Source: Blastocystis sp. Blastoise | Taxonomy: Eukaryota > Sar > Bigyra > Opalinata > Blastocystidae | Length of the DNA stretch: 64,000 nucleotides | Direction: 5' to 3' | Assembly: GCA_039096225.1 (NCBI GenBank) | Contig: JBBPEB010000011.1 | Span: 186,001-250,000, forward strand | Shown here: positions 1 through 14,696 of the stretch, one piece after another | How positions within the stretch are numbered: position 1 is the first letter of the stretch | Layout: each line of letters opens with the position of its first letter | The notes under the pieces: generated by a model | Seen by the model: only the letters and a program-made list of their open reading frames with translations | The model's database searches: none | What the model was told of the DNA's origin: nothing | Program-made: the position numbers and the translations under genes

Positions 1-1272
1 CTGTTGATAATAATAATAATGATAATAATAAGAATAGTATATTAAGAGATACTGATTTGAATTTAGAAGTTCATGAAGAAGAAGAAGAAGAAAAAGAAGA
101 TAATAATAATAATAATGTAGATAATTCTATAGTAAAAGATATTCATTCTCTTCATGAAGATATTGATGTATATAGAGATATACAGGTAACAGAGAATGGA
201 ATGGAATTATGGAAATTATATGAATCTCAAACAGTTGAATTATCAACACGTTTATGTGAGCAATTAAGAATTCTATTAGAACCTTTGAAATCAACTAAAT
301 TAGCTGGTGATTATAAGACAGGAAAACGTATCAATATGCGAAAGATTATACCATTTATTGCTAGTAATTATAAGAAAGATAAAATATGGTTAAGACGTAC
401 AAAGCCAAGTAAACGTGAATATAATATTATTATTGCTCTAGATAATAGTATTTCGATGAAAGAGAATGGAGGTGGTGTTATAGGATTAAAAACAATGGCC
501 CTTATTAGCAAGGCACTTACTCAGGTATGATTATTTATTTATTTTATTTATTTATTTTATTTATTTTATTTATTTTTTATTAATATTATTTTATATATTT
601 AATATATATAATTTAACTATAGTTAGAAGCTGGTCAGTTAGGTGTTTTTTCATTTGGTAATACAGTTAAATATCTTCATTCATTGGATGCACCATTTACT
701 GCAGAATCTGGTGCAAAGATAACAAGTCAATTTACTTTTAATGCAACAGAAACTAATTTTATTTTATCTTTGAAAACATTAAAAGAAATATGTATTGAAG
801 CAAAAGAGAAAGCTCAAGGAGAAGCTAAGAATGCTATTCAAATAGTATTTATGATTAGTGATGGAAGAATAGATGGAGGTACTCGTTATGAAGTAAAACA
901 ATTATTAAGAGAAATGGAAGAAAATAATATTTTAGTTGTTTTACTTATTTGTGATACAAATGGTATATTATTATGCTTATTTATTATTATTATCCAAAAT
1001 AATAATATTATTATTATTATTTGCATACTATTTTATATAATTAAATAAACCTATATCTATATATATATATATATATAGAAACTGGTAATTCAATAGTAGA
1101 TACAAAGATGGTATCTTATAAAGATCGTAAGATGGTAATTAAGTCCTATATGGAAGATTATCCTTTCTCTTATTATCTTATATTACGCGACATACATATA
1201 TTACCCGAATGTTTGTCTGACGCGCTTACTCAATGGTTCCAGCTACTCAATAATAGTAAACAATCATTATAA
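1..1272 (+). CDS. MDN1: Midasin (MDN1/Rea1), C-terminal part, cut by window edge
   Basis: This is the 3' end of the giant AAA+ ATPase that strips assembly factors from pre-60S ribosomes in the nucleus. The exons are 1-524, 623-962 and 1079-1272, with GT-AG introns between them. The visible part begins with an acidic, Asn-rich stretch typical of the region before the MIDAS domain. The MIDAS/VWA-like domain follows: the metal-binding DxSxS motif appears as LDNSISM (GAT at 441), and a downstream MISDGR supplies the later metal-site Asp. The last exon reads PFSYYLILRDIHILPE and ALTQWFQLL, which matches the conserved midasin C-terminus (FPFxYxxILRDIxxLP ... QWFEL). The reading frame is open to base 1, so the rest of the gene lies upstream of the window. 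The family identity is firm; exon limits are read by eye. Confidence 0.93.
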
Positions 1273-1778
1273 ACTCTATTATTTAGTTATTTACTCTATT
1301 TATATATATATATTGAATTATTTATATTCATTTGTTCTCTATAAAGCATGTATTCTTTTTTTTATAAGATTTCTCTTTTATTCTACTTTTTAATTTTGTT
1401 AATATTTGTTTTTTTAATTTTTATGTGTTCTATTTGTTTTATATGTTTTATCAAATTTATTAATTGTGATTAAATAAAAATTGCTTGTTATGAATTTATA
1501 TATTAATAATTGTATGATTACAATAAAAATTTGATTAAACATAGCACTAATTAAGAATTAATTCTTTTAATTATTAAAACTCAATAATAACTAGAAAAAT
1601 GGAAAAGAAGAGAAGAATTTTGTTAAAAAAAAATGAAAATAGAAAAATGTAATATATATATTAATAATATTTAAATGAATTATAACCAAATAATTATAAT
1701 TTAAAATAAATAATAAAATAATTATATAGCGAATAAATAAATAAAATCCAAATTATAAATAACTATATATATATATAT
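1273..1778. other. Convergent intergenic region
   Basis: This stretch lies between the 3' ends of MDN1 (+) and the Smr-domain gene (-). It is AT-rich and carries only short stop-rich frames. It should contain both polyadenylation regions, but I see no distinctive element. Confidence 0.6.
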
Positions 1779-3131
1779 TTAAAAATGGACTTTAATAATA
1801 CCATCACTTTCCTGAGTAAATTTAATGCTATTATTTCGAAGAAAACTTATAACTGCAGGTTTAATAACAGCTTTCTGACCAACACTATATATATATATAT
1901 ATAATGATGAATAAATATAATATTTCTTATAGATATAGAATATAAAAATAATTTTATATATATAACTATATATATATATATACCTATGAATACCTCTTCC
2001 TGTACATAGAAATATATTTCGTTGTTTTATACTTATATTCTTTAAAATAATTTCCTGTAAAATATCTTTTAACTCCGTTGGTTGTAAACCATGTAAATCA
2101 ATCAACTGTCTCCTATGTATATATATATATATATAGTTAAAATGAAATTGATAATATATGTTTAAATAAAAGAAAATAAATTATGAAATATATATATATA
2201 TATATATACGATCGAATCATTTCTTCAATAGTAATACCTCCATTATTTTGATAAAATATTTGCTTGCCCCCTTTGGCGTTAGATATGGCATAATCACGCA
2301 TAAAATGTAAATACTATATATATATATATATATATTATAATAATATTTATCATATATATATATATTATAATAATATATATATATACTTTTTCATAATATA
2401 ATTTAGCTTGAGGTTGATTCCCTCGTCTTTCTTCCGATTTAAATCGTTGTAAATATGCGTACGCTTCTCGTCTCTTTTGGAGGGCATCTGCACGTGCTTC
2501 ATTATATACATCATTCATATATTCTATATATATATTATAATAATATTTATTATATATATATAAGGAATAAGATATATATTATATATATATATATAAGGAA
2601 TAGAAAATACATTATATATATATATAAGGAATAGACAATACATTATATATAAATATAAGAAACAGACAATATATATTATAAATAAATATACTATAACTCT
2701 TTTCATTTTGATAATTATATGTTTGTAATTTTTTATTTCCTTGAACTTGTGATTTATCATATAAATTATAATATTGATTCTTATTAATAAATTGTGCACG
2801 TTCATGTTGATGACGCTTCACTTCCATCGAATATTTCTGTTTAATGACAACTTCTGCGTCATTCTTATTCTGTTGTTTTTGAAAGAAAATCTATAATTAT
2901 ATAATATATATATATAGAATAATGAATAAAAATATAGTATATATGGTATTTATAGTAGTTATATATATATATATATACAGCAGCAACTTCGTTAGTAGGA
3001 AGATAAAAATATTCGGTTTGTAACGATTTTAAATCCTATATATAGTTAGTTAATAATATAATATTATTTATATATATATATATATACATTGAATTTATTA
3101 TTAACTTGTTTTGAATTATCTATATATCATG

Positions 3132-3177
<46 letters not shown>

Positions 3178-3669
3178 TATACCCACAATAAAATTGATAA
3201 CGGATTGAACGTCTTTATTATAAAAACTATATAAGAATTTAAGAAGTGATATATCGAAGTTTTCAAACATTTCTACAAGTATCCAAAAGTTTTTACTATA
3301 TATATATAATAAAATAATATTTTATAAATATAAATACTTGAAATATGTATACAATATATATATGACTATAAAATATAAAAATTATATATATATACTCATC
3401 AAATAATTCAGGATTCTTTTCTAATTCGCCATAAATATCCACGGGAATTTCATCATCTGGCCAATCATCATCATCATTAAATGGATTCCCGTGATTATTT
3501 GGAGACGAATTTGGTTTTTCTTTATAAATAATTTGTTTATAATTAAGAGGTTTGTTGGTAGAAGCAATAATAGGTAAAGAAGGCATAGAAGGAACAGTAG
3601 ATTTAGAAGAAACAACATTAGGTGTATTAGACCATATTGTTTGACTTATATTCGATTTCTTTGTAGATA

Positions 3670-3740
<71 letters not shown>

Positions 3741-4903
3741 GAAATAGAGGATAAAGTAGAAATAGACGATACAGGTGTTGATATAATATCATTTTCTTCA
3801 TCACCCTCTTCTTCATCTTCATCGTCATACGATTGAGATGAATTTCTATGTCGATTTCGTCGTCTTCTTTTCTTTTTCCTTTGACTTTCTTCATCAAAGA
3901 AATGATATTCTTCTTTATTATTCTTATTATTATTATTATTCTTATTATTCTCATTATTATTATTATTCTTATTCTTAATCTTATTCTTCTCTTTCAATTT
4001 CATATTATTATTCCCGCGATTCATCATATCAACTTCACTATAAACAGCATAAGGTTCATCACTACAAGAAGGAAGAGGGTTATATAAACTCTCGGCATCT
4101 GGCTTTAATATATATCCATAACCATTGATACATTCAGCGTCTTCTTCACGAACATAACCATAACATTCTACCCATACATATAATACATTATCAAATAGCT
4201 TATCTGGATGCTCCTGAAATAGACTAAGACTATTATTAGTATTAGTATTAACCAAATTATTATTATTATTATTATTATTTAATATATTATCTGATTTCTT
4301 ATTATCTGAAATATTATTATTATTATTATCATTACCAGCAATACCATTATTATTATTAACATCAACAATAAAACTATTATTATTATTCTTATTCTTAATA
4401 ATAACATTATTATTAATACTATCTTGTGTTTCAAAATCTAGAGGAAGAAAAGAAGGTAGAAAATTATTCTTACTATCATAATGTAAACTAGATTTTGATT
4501 CTAGAGAATAACAATAAATACATATAATTATTTAATAAACAACATAGAAAAAAAAAAACATATAATTATTTAATAAAAAACTAGAAAAAAAACATATAAT
4601 TATTTAATAAAAAACTTAGAAAAAAAAACTAGAAAAAAACACATATATACCTTCATTTTTACTTTTAATCATTGGAGATATACTTTTCTTATCATTTCGT
4701 TTCAGACTAGAAGAGAAACATAAACCTTGACTCGTATAGAAAGTACAAAACGAAGATAAAGAACTTAATTGATCAAAAATATCTTTTCTTATAAAAGTAG
4801 CATCAGAATATTGATTCGAAGTAAATTCATTCTCTACTAGATCAATTGACGGTCCTACCGAAAGAGTATTTCTCACTAAATATATTTTTGTTGTATCGTT
4901 CAT
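1779..4903 (-). CDS. CUE-like / DUF1771 / Smr-domain protein (Cue2/N4BP2-type endonuclease candidate)
   Basis: The multi-exon gene starts at the ATG at 4903 (MNDTTKIYLVRN). The N-terminal half is low-complexity with long Asn runs, a basic KKKRRRRNRHR patch and an acidic DEDEEEGDEEND patch. An exon near 3290 reads ILVEMFENFDISLLKFL and then VQSVINFIVG, which resembles a CUE ubiquitin-binding helix bundle. A DUF1771 segment follows (ARADALQKRREAYAYLQRF, about 2405-2510). The C-terminal Smr domain carries both hallmark motifs, DLHGLQPTEL (about 2080-2105) and TGRGIHR (about 1985), and ends IIKVHF. The combination CUE-DUF1771-Smr is that of yeast Cue2, C. elegans NONU-1 and the N4BP2 family, endonucleases that cut mRNA at stalled or collided ribosomes in No-Go decay. 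That role is inferred from architecture. At least six introns interrupt the gene and their exact ends are approximate. Confidence 0.82.
3669..3740. repeat. (ATT)n tract coding a poly-Asn run
   Basis: A perfect trinucleotide repeat is read as AAT on the minus strand and encodes about 24 consecutive Asn in the Smr-domain protein. Shorter Asn runs in the same gene lie at about 3920-3970 and 4255-4275. Confidence 0.9.
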
Positions 4904-5805
4904 ACAAAAATCACAACAAACTAAACGTAACTACACAATAAATCTTTAAATATCGCTTATAATCTATCAATATCAAAAAATAAATTATAAAACAACGTGA
5001 TAATAGAGTACAACTATCGAAAACTCCAAAAACTACGTTTTTTTATTGATAGGAGTTTTCATTTACAAAATAATCATGATTTTTTTTTTTTCCAATTTAA
5101 AATAAAATTGTATGTTTGTGTTTTTAATTTATTTTTTACTTGATAGGTCTATTTACGACTTATTTTTATATGAAATACTATGTTAGAAATCAAATGAATA
5201 GAATTATATGATAATAAGAACCATAAATAGGTAATTAACATTGGTTGTCTTTATTCTTTAAAGCTTCTTAACAAAGTGATATATATATATTATGCCATAG
5301 ATCTTTTCAATATAGTTCAATTAGTTTTATTACAAATCAAACTCACCATTTCCATAAATGGAACTGTTTTCTTATTTATATATACTATTTTATTGAAGAA
5401 GACTATCAATCAATTTTGTTAACATATATCTCAGCTATACATGAACAGATTTACAAAAAAATATAAACAAAAAAGAAAGTGTTAGAATTGATATAAAAAA
5501 AAGAATACAATTAAAGAGAATGCAACTGATTATATATATATACAAATATTTAAAAAAGTGAATTTAAAAAAGAAGAAAAAGCAAAAACAAATAATAAACA
5601 AATAATGAAGAAAAAAATTAAAAAGAAATAATAACAACAAAAAAATTAAGAAAATGAAAATGAAAAAAAAATGGATAAGAGTTCATCAAAAATTTAAAAT
5701 TTATATATATACTATATATATATATATATATATATATAGATCGTTATAAAAAGAAATGAATTGAATAACATTTAAAAAAAAAATCTTTTACAAAAATAGA
5801 TAAAC
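4904..5805. other. Intergenic region, no gene seen
   Basis: This is the 5' flank of the Smr gene (-) and the 3' flank of ASF1 (-). It is strongly AT-rich, has A-tracts near 5450-5680 and a (TA) tract at about 5710-5738, and carries no plausible coding frame. Confidence 0.6.
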
Positions 5806-6575
5806 TCAATCATCCCAAGTAATCATAAAACGAACAATTCTAGGTTGATCATAAAGTATATTTCTTTCAATATTTTCATATGAAGATATATTTCCATGAT
5901 GTGTTAATTCATTATTTAAATAATAGCCTACTCTAAAGAATTGTTGATCATTATAAGAACAAGTGATGATAATTGCAGTAGGACCAAGAAGATGCTCTTG
6001 AGGAATATTTGATGGATCTGGAGGATCTGCCTATTGAAATGAATTATATAAATAAGAAATAGGATAAAGACTAATGCTTAAGATAAATTTTAAAATTATG
6101 TAAATATGAAATAGGATAAAGACTAATGCTTAAGATAAATATTTAAAATTATATAAATATGAAATAGGATAAAAACTAATGCTTAAGATAAATAGTTAAA
6201 ATTATATAAATATGAAATAGGATAAACACTAATGCTTAAGATAAATTTTAAAATTATGTAAATATATATATAAAAAAAAGAAGATAACTATTATTTACTT
6301 GTAAATAAAATTTATGTGTTCCTTTTGTGACTGGTCCAACAGTTAAGATATCTAGTATTTGATCATCATCTTGAGATTCTGGATTTGTAATATAAGTTAG
6401 CTTCCATTCTAGGTCTATATGAAATGAGCACAATAATTAAAATGAATTATTTTTCTCAAAATATACCTGACCGAAGATCTTTGAGGCTTTCAAATAAGAT
6501 TTCAAATTGAAATGGGCTTGTAAAAACAGCCGGATTATTAAATACATTAATATTCAGAATATTAACTGCCTGCAT
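5806..6575 (-). CDS. ASF1: Histone H3-H4 chaperone ASF1
   Basis: ASF1 hands H3-H4 dimers to CAF-1 and HIRA during nucleosome assembly. The translated exons read AVNILNINVFNNPAVFTSPF, FEILFESLKDL, DLEWKLTYI, GPTAIIITCSYNDQQFFRVGYYLNNE and NILYDQPRIVRFMITWDD. They cover the whole Ig-like core of about 155 residues in the family order, including the strand motifs that bind the H3-H4 dimer. There is no acidic tail, so the protein is minimal. The exons are about 6575-6467, 6416-6299 and 6030-5806, and the stop is TGA at 5806-5808. The start at 6575 gives MQAVNILN. An alternative is an upstream ATG TCT at about 6788 spliced to GCA GTT, giving the more canonical MSAVNILN; its donor (GTCAAA) is atypical here, so the start stays open. 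Confidence 0.93.
6056..6265. repeat. Intronic minisatellite, four copies of ~53 bp
   Basis: Four tandem units begin with GAAATAGGATAAA at about 6056, 6108, 6161 and 6214. Each holds CTAATGCTTAAGATAAAT and ends near AATTATRTAAATAT, with a few substitutions between copies. The array fills most of the second ASF1 intron (6031-6298) and accounts for that intron's unusual length. Confidence 0.92.
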
Positions 6576-7477
6576 GAGCCAATGTATGTATCTGAATATA
6601 AGCTACCAAATATATGTATTTAATACTATAGAAAGTTATCCTTTGAAGATAAAAGAAGTAAAAATATACTTTTAAAAAGACCTTGTTTTTAACATACAAT
6701 TGAGACGAGAATCGCGATAAACAATATGATTTTGGCAGAAACAAATTAAAAATTCCTTAAAAAAGAGGGAAAAGGTTTTGACAGACATATTTTATTTTCC
6801 CACGAAATCTTGCGGGTTTTTAGCGAATAACCTTCGTTCTTTCATGGTAAAGTTATTTTTTTATTTATTTGAATATACTTGTTAGTTTATAACAACTTTA
6901 TTATTTTAAAGTGTGTTTTAGTAGTTGTTCAATAAAGATGAAGAATTCTATCGAAAAATAAATCATTTTATCTAATGACATGATGGATTTATTCGTTATA
7001 CTGTCTCATTTTTAATACTATTTGTTTATTTCATATGTGAAATATTGTCTTGAATTGGTTTTATATGTAATTTAGTATTCTTTTCAATTTTAGTTGTTGA
7101 TTAAATGAAAAGTTATGACTTTTATGTAAAAAGAGTTTATTATAATGTTTAATAAATGCAGTCAAGAGAGAATAATAAATTATAAAAAGAAATAGAATAA
7201 TAAACTAATAAAAGTAACATATAACGTAATGATCTATATTCGTAGCTTTTAAAAATAAAATATAAAACTAATGATAACCCAAATAAATATATATATTTGT
7301 CTTTTCTATTGAAATAGATCTATAGATGATAAAATGTAAAATATATTAAAAGAAAAAAAGACATCAAATGTTGATGACTCTTTTAAAAATAATGACTATT
7401 TAAATATATAAATATATTATTAAATATATAAATTTAAAGAAACACTAGATATATATAATATTAATAGGCAATATACT
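6576..7477. other. Region between ASF1 and CCT2
   Basis: This is AT-rich sequence with no convincing long coding frame. A possible extra first exon of ASF1 lies at about 6783-6788. The CCT2 3' untranslated region is expected next to 7477. Confidence 0.5.
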
Positions 7478-10394
<2,917 letters not shown>

Positions 10395-11255
10395 TCTTCT
10401 ATTGATTAAAAATAAATTGATTATTAAAAAAGCAAAATAATTCTAAAGAAGAAAACGCTCATGGCAAGATTCATGGTAAACACTCATTTCTCATATAGAA
10501 AAACGATTAAAATCATAATTATTCTCTTTTCTTTATTTTTTTATCAAATATTTTGTTGAAAACATCTTAATGTTTTTCAGATTCTTATTTAATATCAATT
10601 CAGTATAGGTTAATTAATGCTGAAAATGAAATTTTTTATTGACTCTTTCTTCATTATTACTCTTCTTTTTGGGCTAAAAATAGAATTTTCAAATACTCAT
10701 AGATCACAGAATTTATATATACATAAGAAACGGTTTTTAAAAATAAATTCATTTTTTAGTCACTACCATTTTGATCATTATATGAATGATTTTATCATAT
10801 ACACTTCTTAAATTGCATTCAATCAATTACTGTTTCTTATATTTAAAAAAAAAATCACTATTTATTATAATAAATGTATAATTCAGATTTACTTGCTCTT
10901 TATGAATAATCTTCTTCATAGACACACTATATTCAATTCCCTACGTATTTTGATATTATTAATACTTTTTCATTATTGATTATAAAAAAATATCTAATTA
11001 ATTGTATAAAAACTTTCATATATTTTTAAATACTAGATAAATGAATATTTATAATCATATAAAAACAAAGAGTTGATGCTATAAAATGAGAATGAATAAA
11101 CAATCACTTTTATTATTTATCATCACTCAATCTACATATATATTATCCTATAAAAATATGAATAATAAAAAACAAAAATAAATGTGATATACATAACTAA
11201 TTTTTAAAATAAAAATTATAAATAAAAACAACAATAATTTATTATTTTAATAATT
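10395..11255. other. Intergenic region
   Basis: This lies between the CCT2 start and the ROK kinase stop, with both genes on the minus strand. It has only short frames with no family features, including a 64-residue frame at 10617-10811 that I do not accept as a gene. Confidence 0.55.
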
Positions 11256-12110
11256 TTATTCAAATGTTCTTCCAAAAGCTGCGGCACCGTCAATAACAAT
11301 TCGAGGTAAATCAAAAGGATCATGAAATTCAACAGATTCCCAATTATTTGGAAGACTATATTTTTGAGCTATTTCTTTAGCACGTTCTAAATATCCTTTA
11401 TAAGTAGCAGTAGAACCACCTATAACAATATGTTTAGGATTAAATAAATTAATCATAGAAGCTATAACTAATCCAAAGAAAAAACCTCCTTTACGAATAA
11501 CAGAAAGAGCTTTTGAATCATTTTCTTCTAATAATCGATGAAATGTAGGAGCATCACAATTCATTTCTTTCAATAATGCAGCACCACTTACAAAATCATC
11601 AGATAATTGAACACTATCTTCCATATTCTCACAATCAGGATTCCCTATAAACATTGGAATATGGCCAGCTTCAGTAGAAAAACCTTTATCACCATCAACA
11701 AAAGTACCATTAGATTTAATACCACAACCTAAGCCAGTACCTACAACAAAAACAATAAGAGAAGTATCTTTAGGATAATGTTCTGCTTCAGCATAAATAG
11801 CTGCTTTTCCATCATTAATGAAATGAAATATAGATCCATCAATATTCAACATTTCTTCAGATAAACCTTCCATTTGTGGAGAATTATCAGCTCTAATTAA
11901 AACACCATTTTCAATTAAACCAGGAACAGCCATCCCAATATGTTTTGGTTTAAATGGAACTTTCTTAAGAAGATCATGGACCAACTTTTGAATTTCTTTT
12001 GGACCAGCATCATCACCAGAAGGAACTTTTTCTGTATATCTTTTTCCTTCATATTCATAGCACATCAATAACTTGGTACCTCCAAGATCAAATGAAACGT
12101 AATTTGACAT
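11256..12110 (-). CDS. ROK-family glucokinase-like sugar kinase, intronless
   Basis: This 284-residue protein is an ATP-dependent hexose kinase of the bacterial ROK (repressor/ORF/kinase) fold. The N-terminal phosphate-binding loop is FDLGGTKLLM (residues ~8-17). IGMAVPGLIENGVL and INDGKAAIYAEAEHY follow; the Asn-Asp of the latter is the sugar-binding/catalytic pair. The adenosine-site glycine loop is FVVGTGLGCGI. EAGHIPM is the ROK sugar-binding Glu/His segment, and the C-terminal block is PKHIVIGGSTA. The usual Cys-rich CGCGxxGC zinc motif is absent: GNPDCENMEDS stands in its place, so the class with zinc is excluded. It is a single exon among neighbours with many introns. The substrate is probably glucose but is not proved. 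Confidence 0.88.
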   Translation of the reverse strand: MSNYVSFDLGGTKLLMCYEYEGKRYTEKVPSGDDAGPKEIQKLVHDLLKKVPFKPKHIGMAVPGLIENGVLIRADNSPQMEGLSEEMLNIDGSIFHFINDGKAAIYAEAEHYPKDTSLIVFVVGTGLGCGIKSNGTFVDGDKGFSTEAGHIPMFIGNPDCENMEDSVQLSDDFVSGAALLKEMNCDAPTFHRLLEENDSKALSVIRKGGFFFGLVIASMINLFNPKHIVIGGSTATYKGYLERAKEIAQKYSLPNNWESVEFHDPFDLPRIVIDGAAAFGRTFE

Positions 12111-12779
12111 CTTTCTTAACTAAACAACAAAAAAATAAGTTGTATTTTTATTTCTATTTCTTTTTTTAAGAACATTGTTTTTATTCTGTTTCCCTTTGAA
12201 ATTTTCATAATAATCATGAATCTTTTTTTAATTATTGTTTTATCATTTAAATGAGTGTTCATCATATTCATGTGTTATATTCTAATAAAACTCAATTCAT
12301 AAATGTTTCAAATATCCAGATGTAGTCTCATTTTTACTTTATTTTTATGAAAATGGAAATCCAATGATCAAAAAATAGCAATGTCTTTCAAATTGCAATT
12401 TGAAAATAAAGATATCGCTGATCACTTTTATGAGAACAAAAGAATAATTAATTACATTACTATAGTACATAAACAGAATCATTTAAGAAGAGAAAAATGT
12501 AAATTTTAAAAGTTTTAAAATAATATATATTATATTATGAAGAAGGTTTCTATACTATTAAAAATAGAACCAGAAAATATTATACTATAATAATTAAGAC
12601 ATATGTAGAAATACTACTTAAAGAACAATATTATTCTTTTTAGAAAAAAGTAATAAAAATATGAAATCAGAGAAATACAATGTAAATAAATTGAAGAATA
12701 TCTAATAAGTATCAAATAGATATAAATAAGTATATGAGTTATTTGTTATAGATAAATATATATAAATATAACAGTATAT
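12111..12779. other. Intergenic region
   Basis: This AT-rich sequence lies upstream of the ROK kinase and downstream of the ABHD17-like gene. I see no coding frame, RNA gene or repeat of note. Confidence 0.55.
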
Positions 12780-14696
12780 TTATTGACTTGGTAATAAAGA
12801 TTCTTTTAATTCTTTTTCTTGTTTGTTTATATTCATAGTTCGTCTAGAGAAACTCATCCAACTATCATCATATCGATCAAAATCAATCAGATTCTCACGG
12901 GAATCCGAGACTTCTTGTCGTGTATTTTCGTTCTTTAAATCAAAAAAGTATGTTGAGTCATATTCAGGTTGTATATAATATTCATTATATAACTCTTGCT
13001 GACGAACACGAATCTATATATATATATATGTTTATATAGATTCTTAAAGAATAGAGATAGATAATATAAATAAACAATTGTAGATATTTATATATACCAT
13101 AAATTGTCGAATATGATTCAATAGTATAATTCGAGGATAACAACGTGTTTCAACATTGTTATGACCAGCATTGTCCTATATATTCGATTTATTCGAGTTA
13201 TTCGATTTATATTATTATTATATTATATTAATAATAATAATATTAACATAATTAAATAGATTCAAAAGAGTATATAATATTATTATATATAAACAATTTA
13301 AAAGAATAATACTAAATATATACAACAAATAGGATATCATTTCTATATTTCTGTTGAACCGCCATATATAAGCGCTATAATATATAAGTGATATTATTAT
13401 ATACATATATAATATTATATATATAAAGAATAACAATATATATAATGAATATACATATAAATAATAATAACTTATTCAAGACTATGTATATATTTTATAA
13501 TATCATTTTTATATACCTGAGTGTGTTTTCGAGGAATCAAATTGTCCTGATTCCCGTGAATAAACAATATAGGGCATTCAATATATCCAATCTAAAATAT
13601 TCATATAAATAATATAATATAAATACACAATTCATGAATCATAGAATTTATATGAATAAACATAGAATATATTTCTATATATATACAATATCAATAGTTC
13701 TATACATATCTGATTTACGTTTCGTTCTAAAGTCAATACCAATACTATATACAGATGTAAATGCACTCTATAAAGTATATATAATATAATAGTAAATAAT
13801 ATAATATAAATATCAATAAAATAATATAATAGTATATAATATACTATAATATAATATAAATATCAATAAAATAATATAATAGTATATAATATACTATAAT
13901 ATATATACCTGTAAAATAAGTCCTGCAGGAGGAATGCCCTTATTTGTTAAATAATACGCAAGATGACTTGCAATAGCTGTTCCTAACGAATGACCGTATC
14001 TATATGGATATCGAATAATATTTACATTATAATAACAACAATCATTATATAATAAAATAACTTTTTTATAACAAGAATAACTCTTTTATAACAAAAATAT
14101 TCATATAATCATAAAAATATAAATTAATAAAACGAATATATATACAAGACAATATTTTTGGGGTCTAATTTAATCACAGTTAATACATGATTAATTAACC
14201 GTTCAGCACATCGTTTTAATTGAGGTTCTGTACATTCTCCACTAATTATATAAACATAGATCATGTATTTGAATCAAATATATATAAAAATATATATACC
14301 TTGTTTGACCATATCCAGGATAATCAAAAGATATGACATTCACTCCAAATGTATAGGATAACCAATGTAAATAAAAATACCTATATATAATATATGCGTA
14401 CCTTATTATATATATCATATCTATATAAAAATATATACGTAGAAAACAAATCTTCAGCATTTCCATGCATGTAAATAAAAGTCAACGGAAGATTTCGATT
14501 AATAAAAACAGCAGCTATTTTTCCATCTGGTGTCAAACTATAAAATTAACAAAAATAAATAAAAAAATTCAATAAACCATATAAAAAAATACATTTCAAA
14601 ATAAGAATCTTTAAATCTTGAATGATAACTTGGATATCCTGCTTTTGGAGGTAAGTATAATACCTTTGAAACTAATTTTGAAACGATTATTCCCAT
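12780..14696 (-). CDS. ABHD17/ABHD13-like alpha/beta hydrolase
   Basis: This serine hydrolase family includes the ABHD17 enzymes that remove palmitate from membrane proteins. The start at 14696 gives MGIIVSKLVSKVLYLPPKAG, so Gly2 could be myristoylated, although plain N-terminal processing is also possible. Exons read DGKIAAVFINRN, TFIYMHGNAEDLFS (oxyanion-loop HGN), YTFGVNVISFDYPGYGQT, YGHSLGTAIASHLAYY (nucleophile Ser), LILQSAFTSVYSIG, ILFIHGNQDNLIP (acid Asp) and DNAGHNNVE (catalytic His). The triad is complete. The C-terminal tail (about 60 residues, polar, ending SLLPSQ) is longer than the core needs. At least seven introns, several of them pure (TA)-rich, interrupt the gene. The true substrate is not visible. 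Confidence 0.87.
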
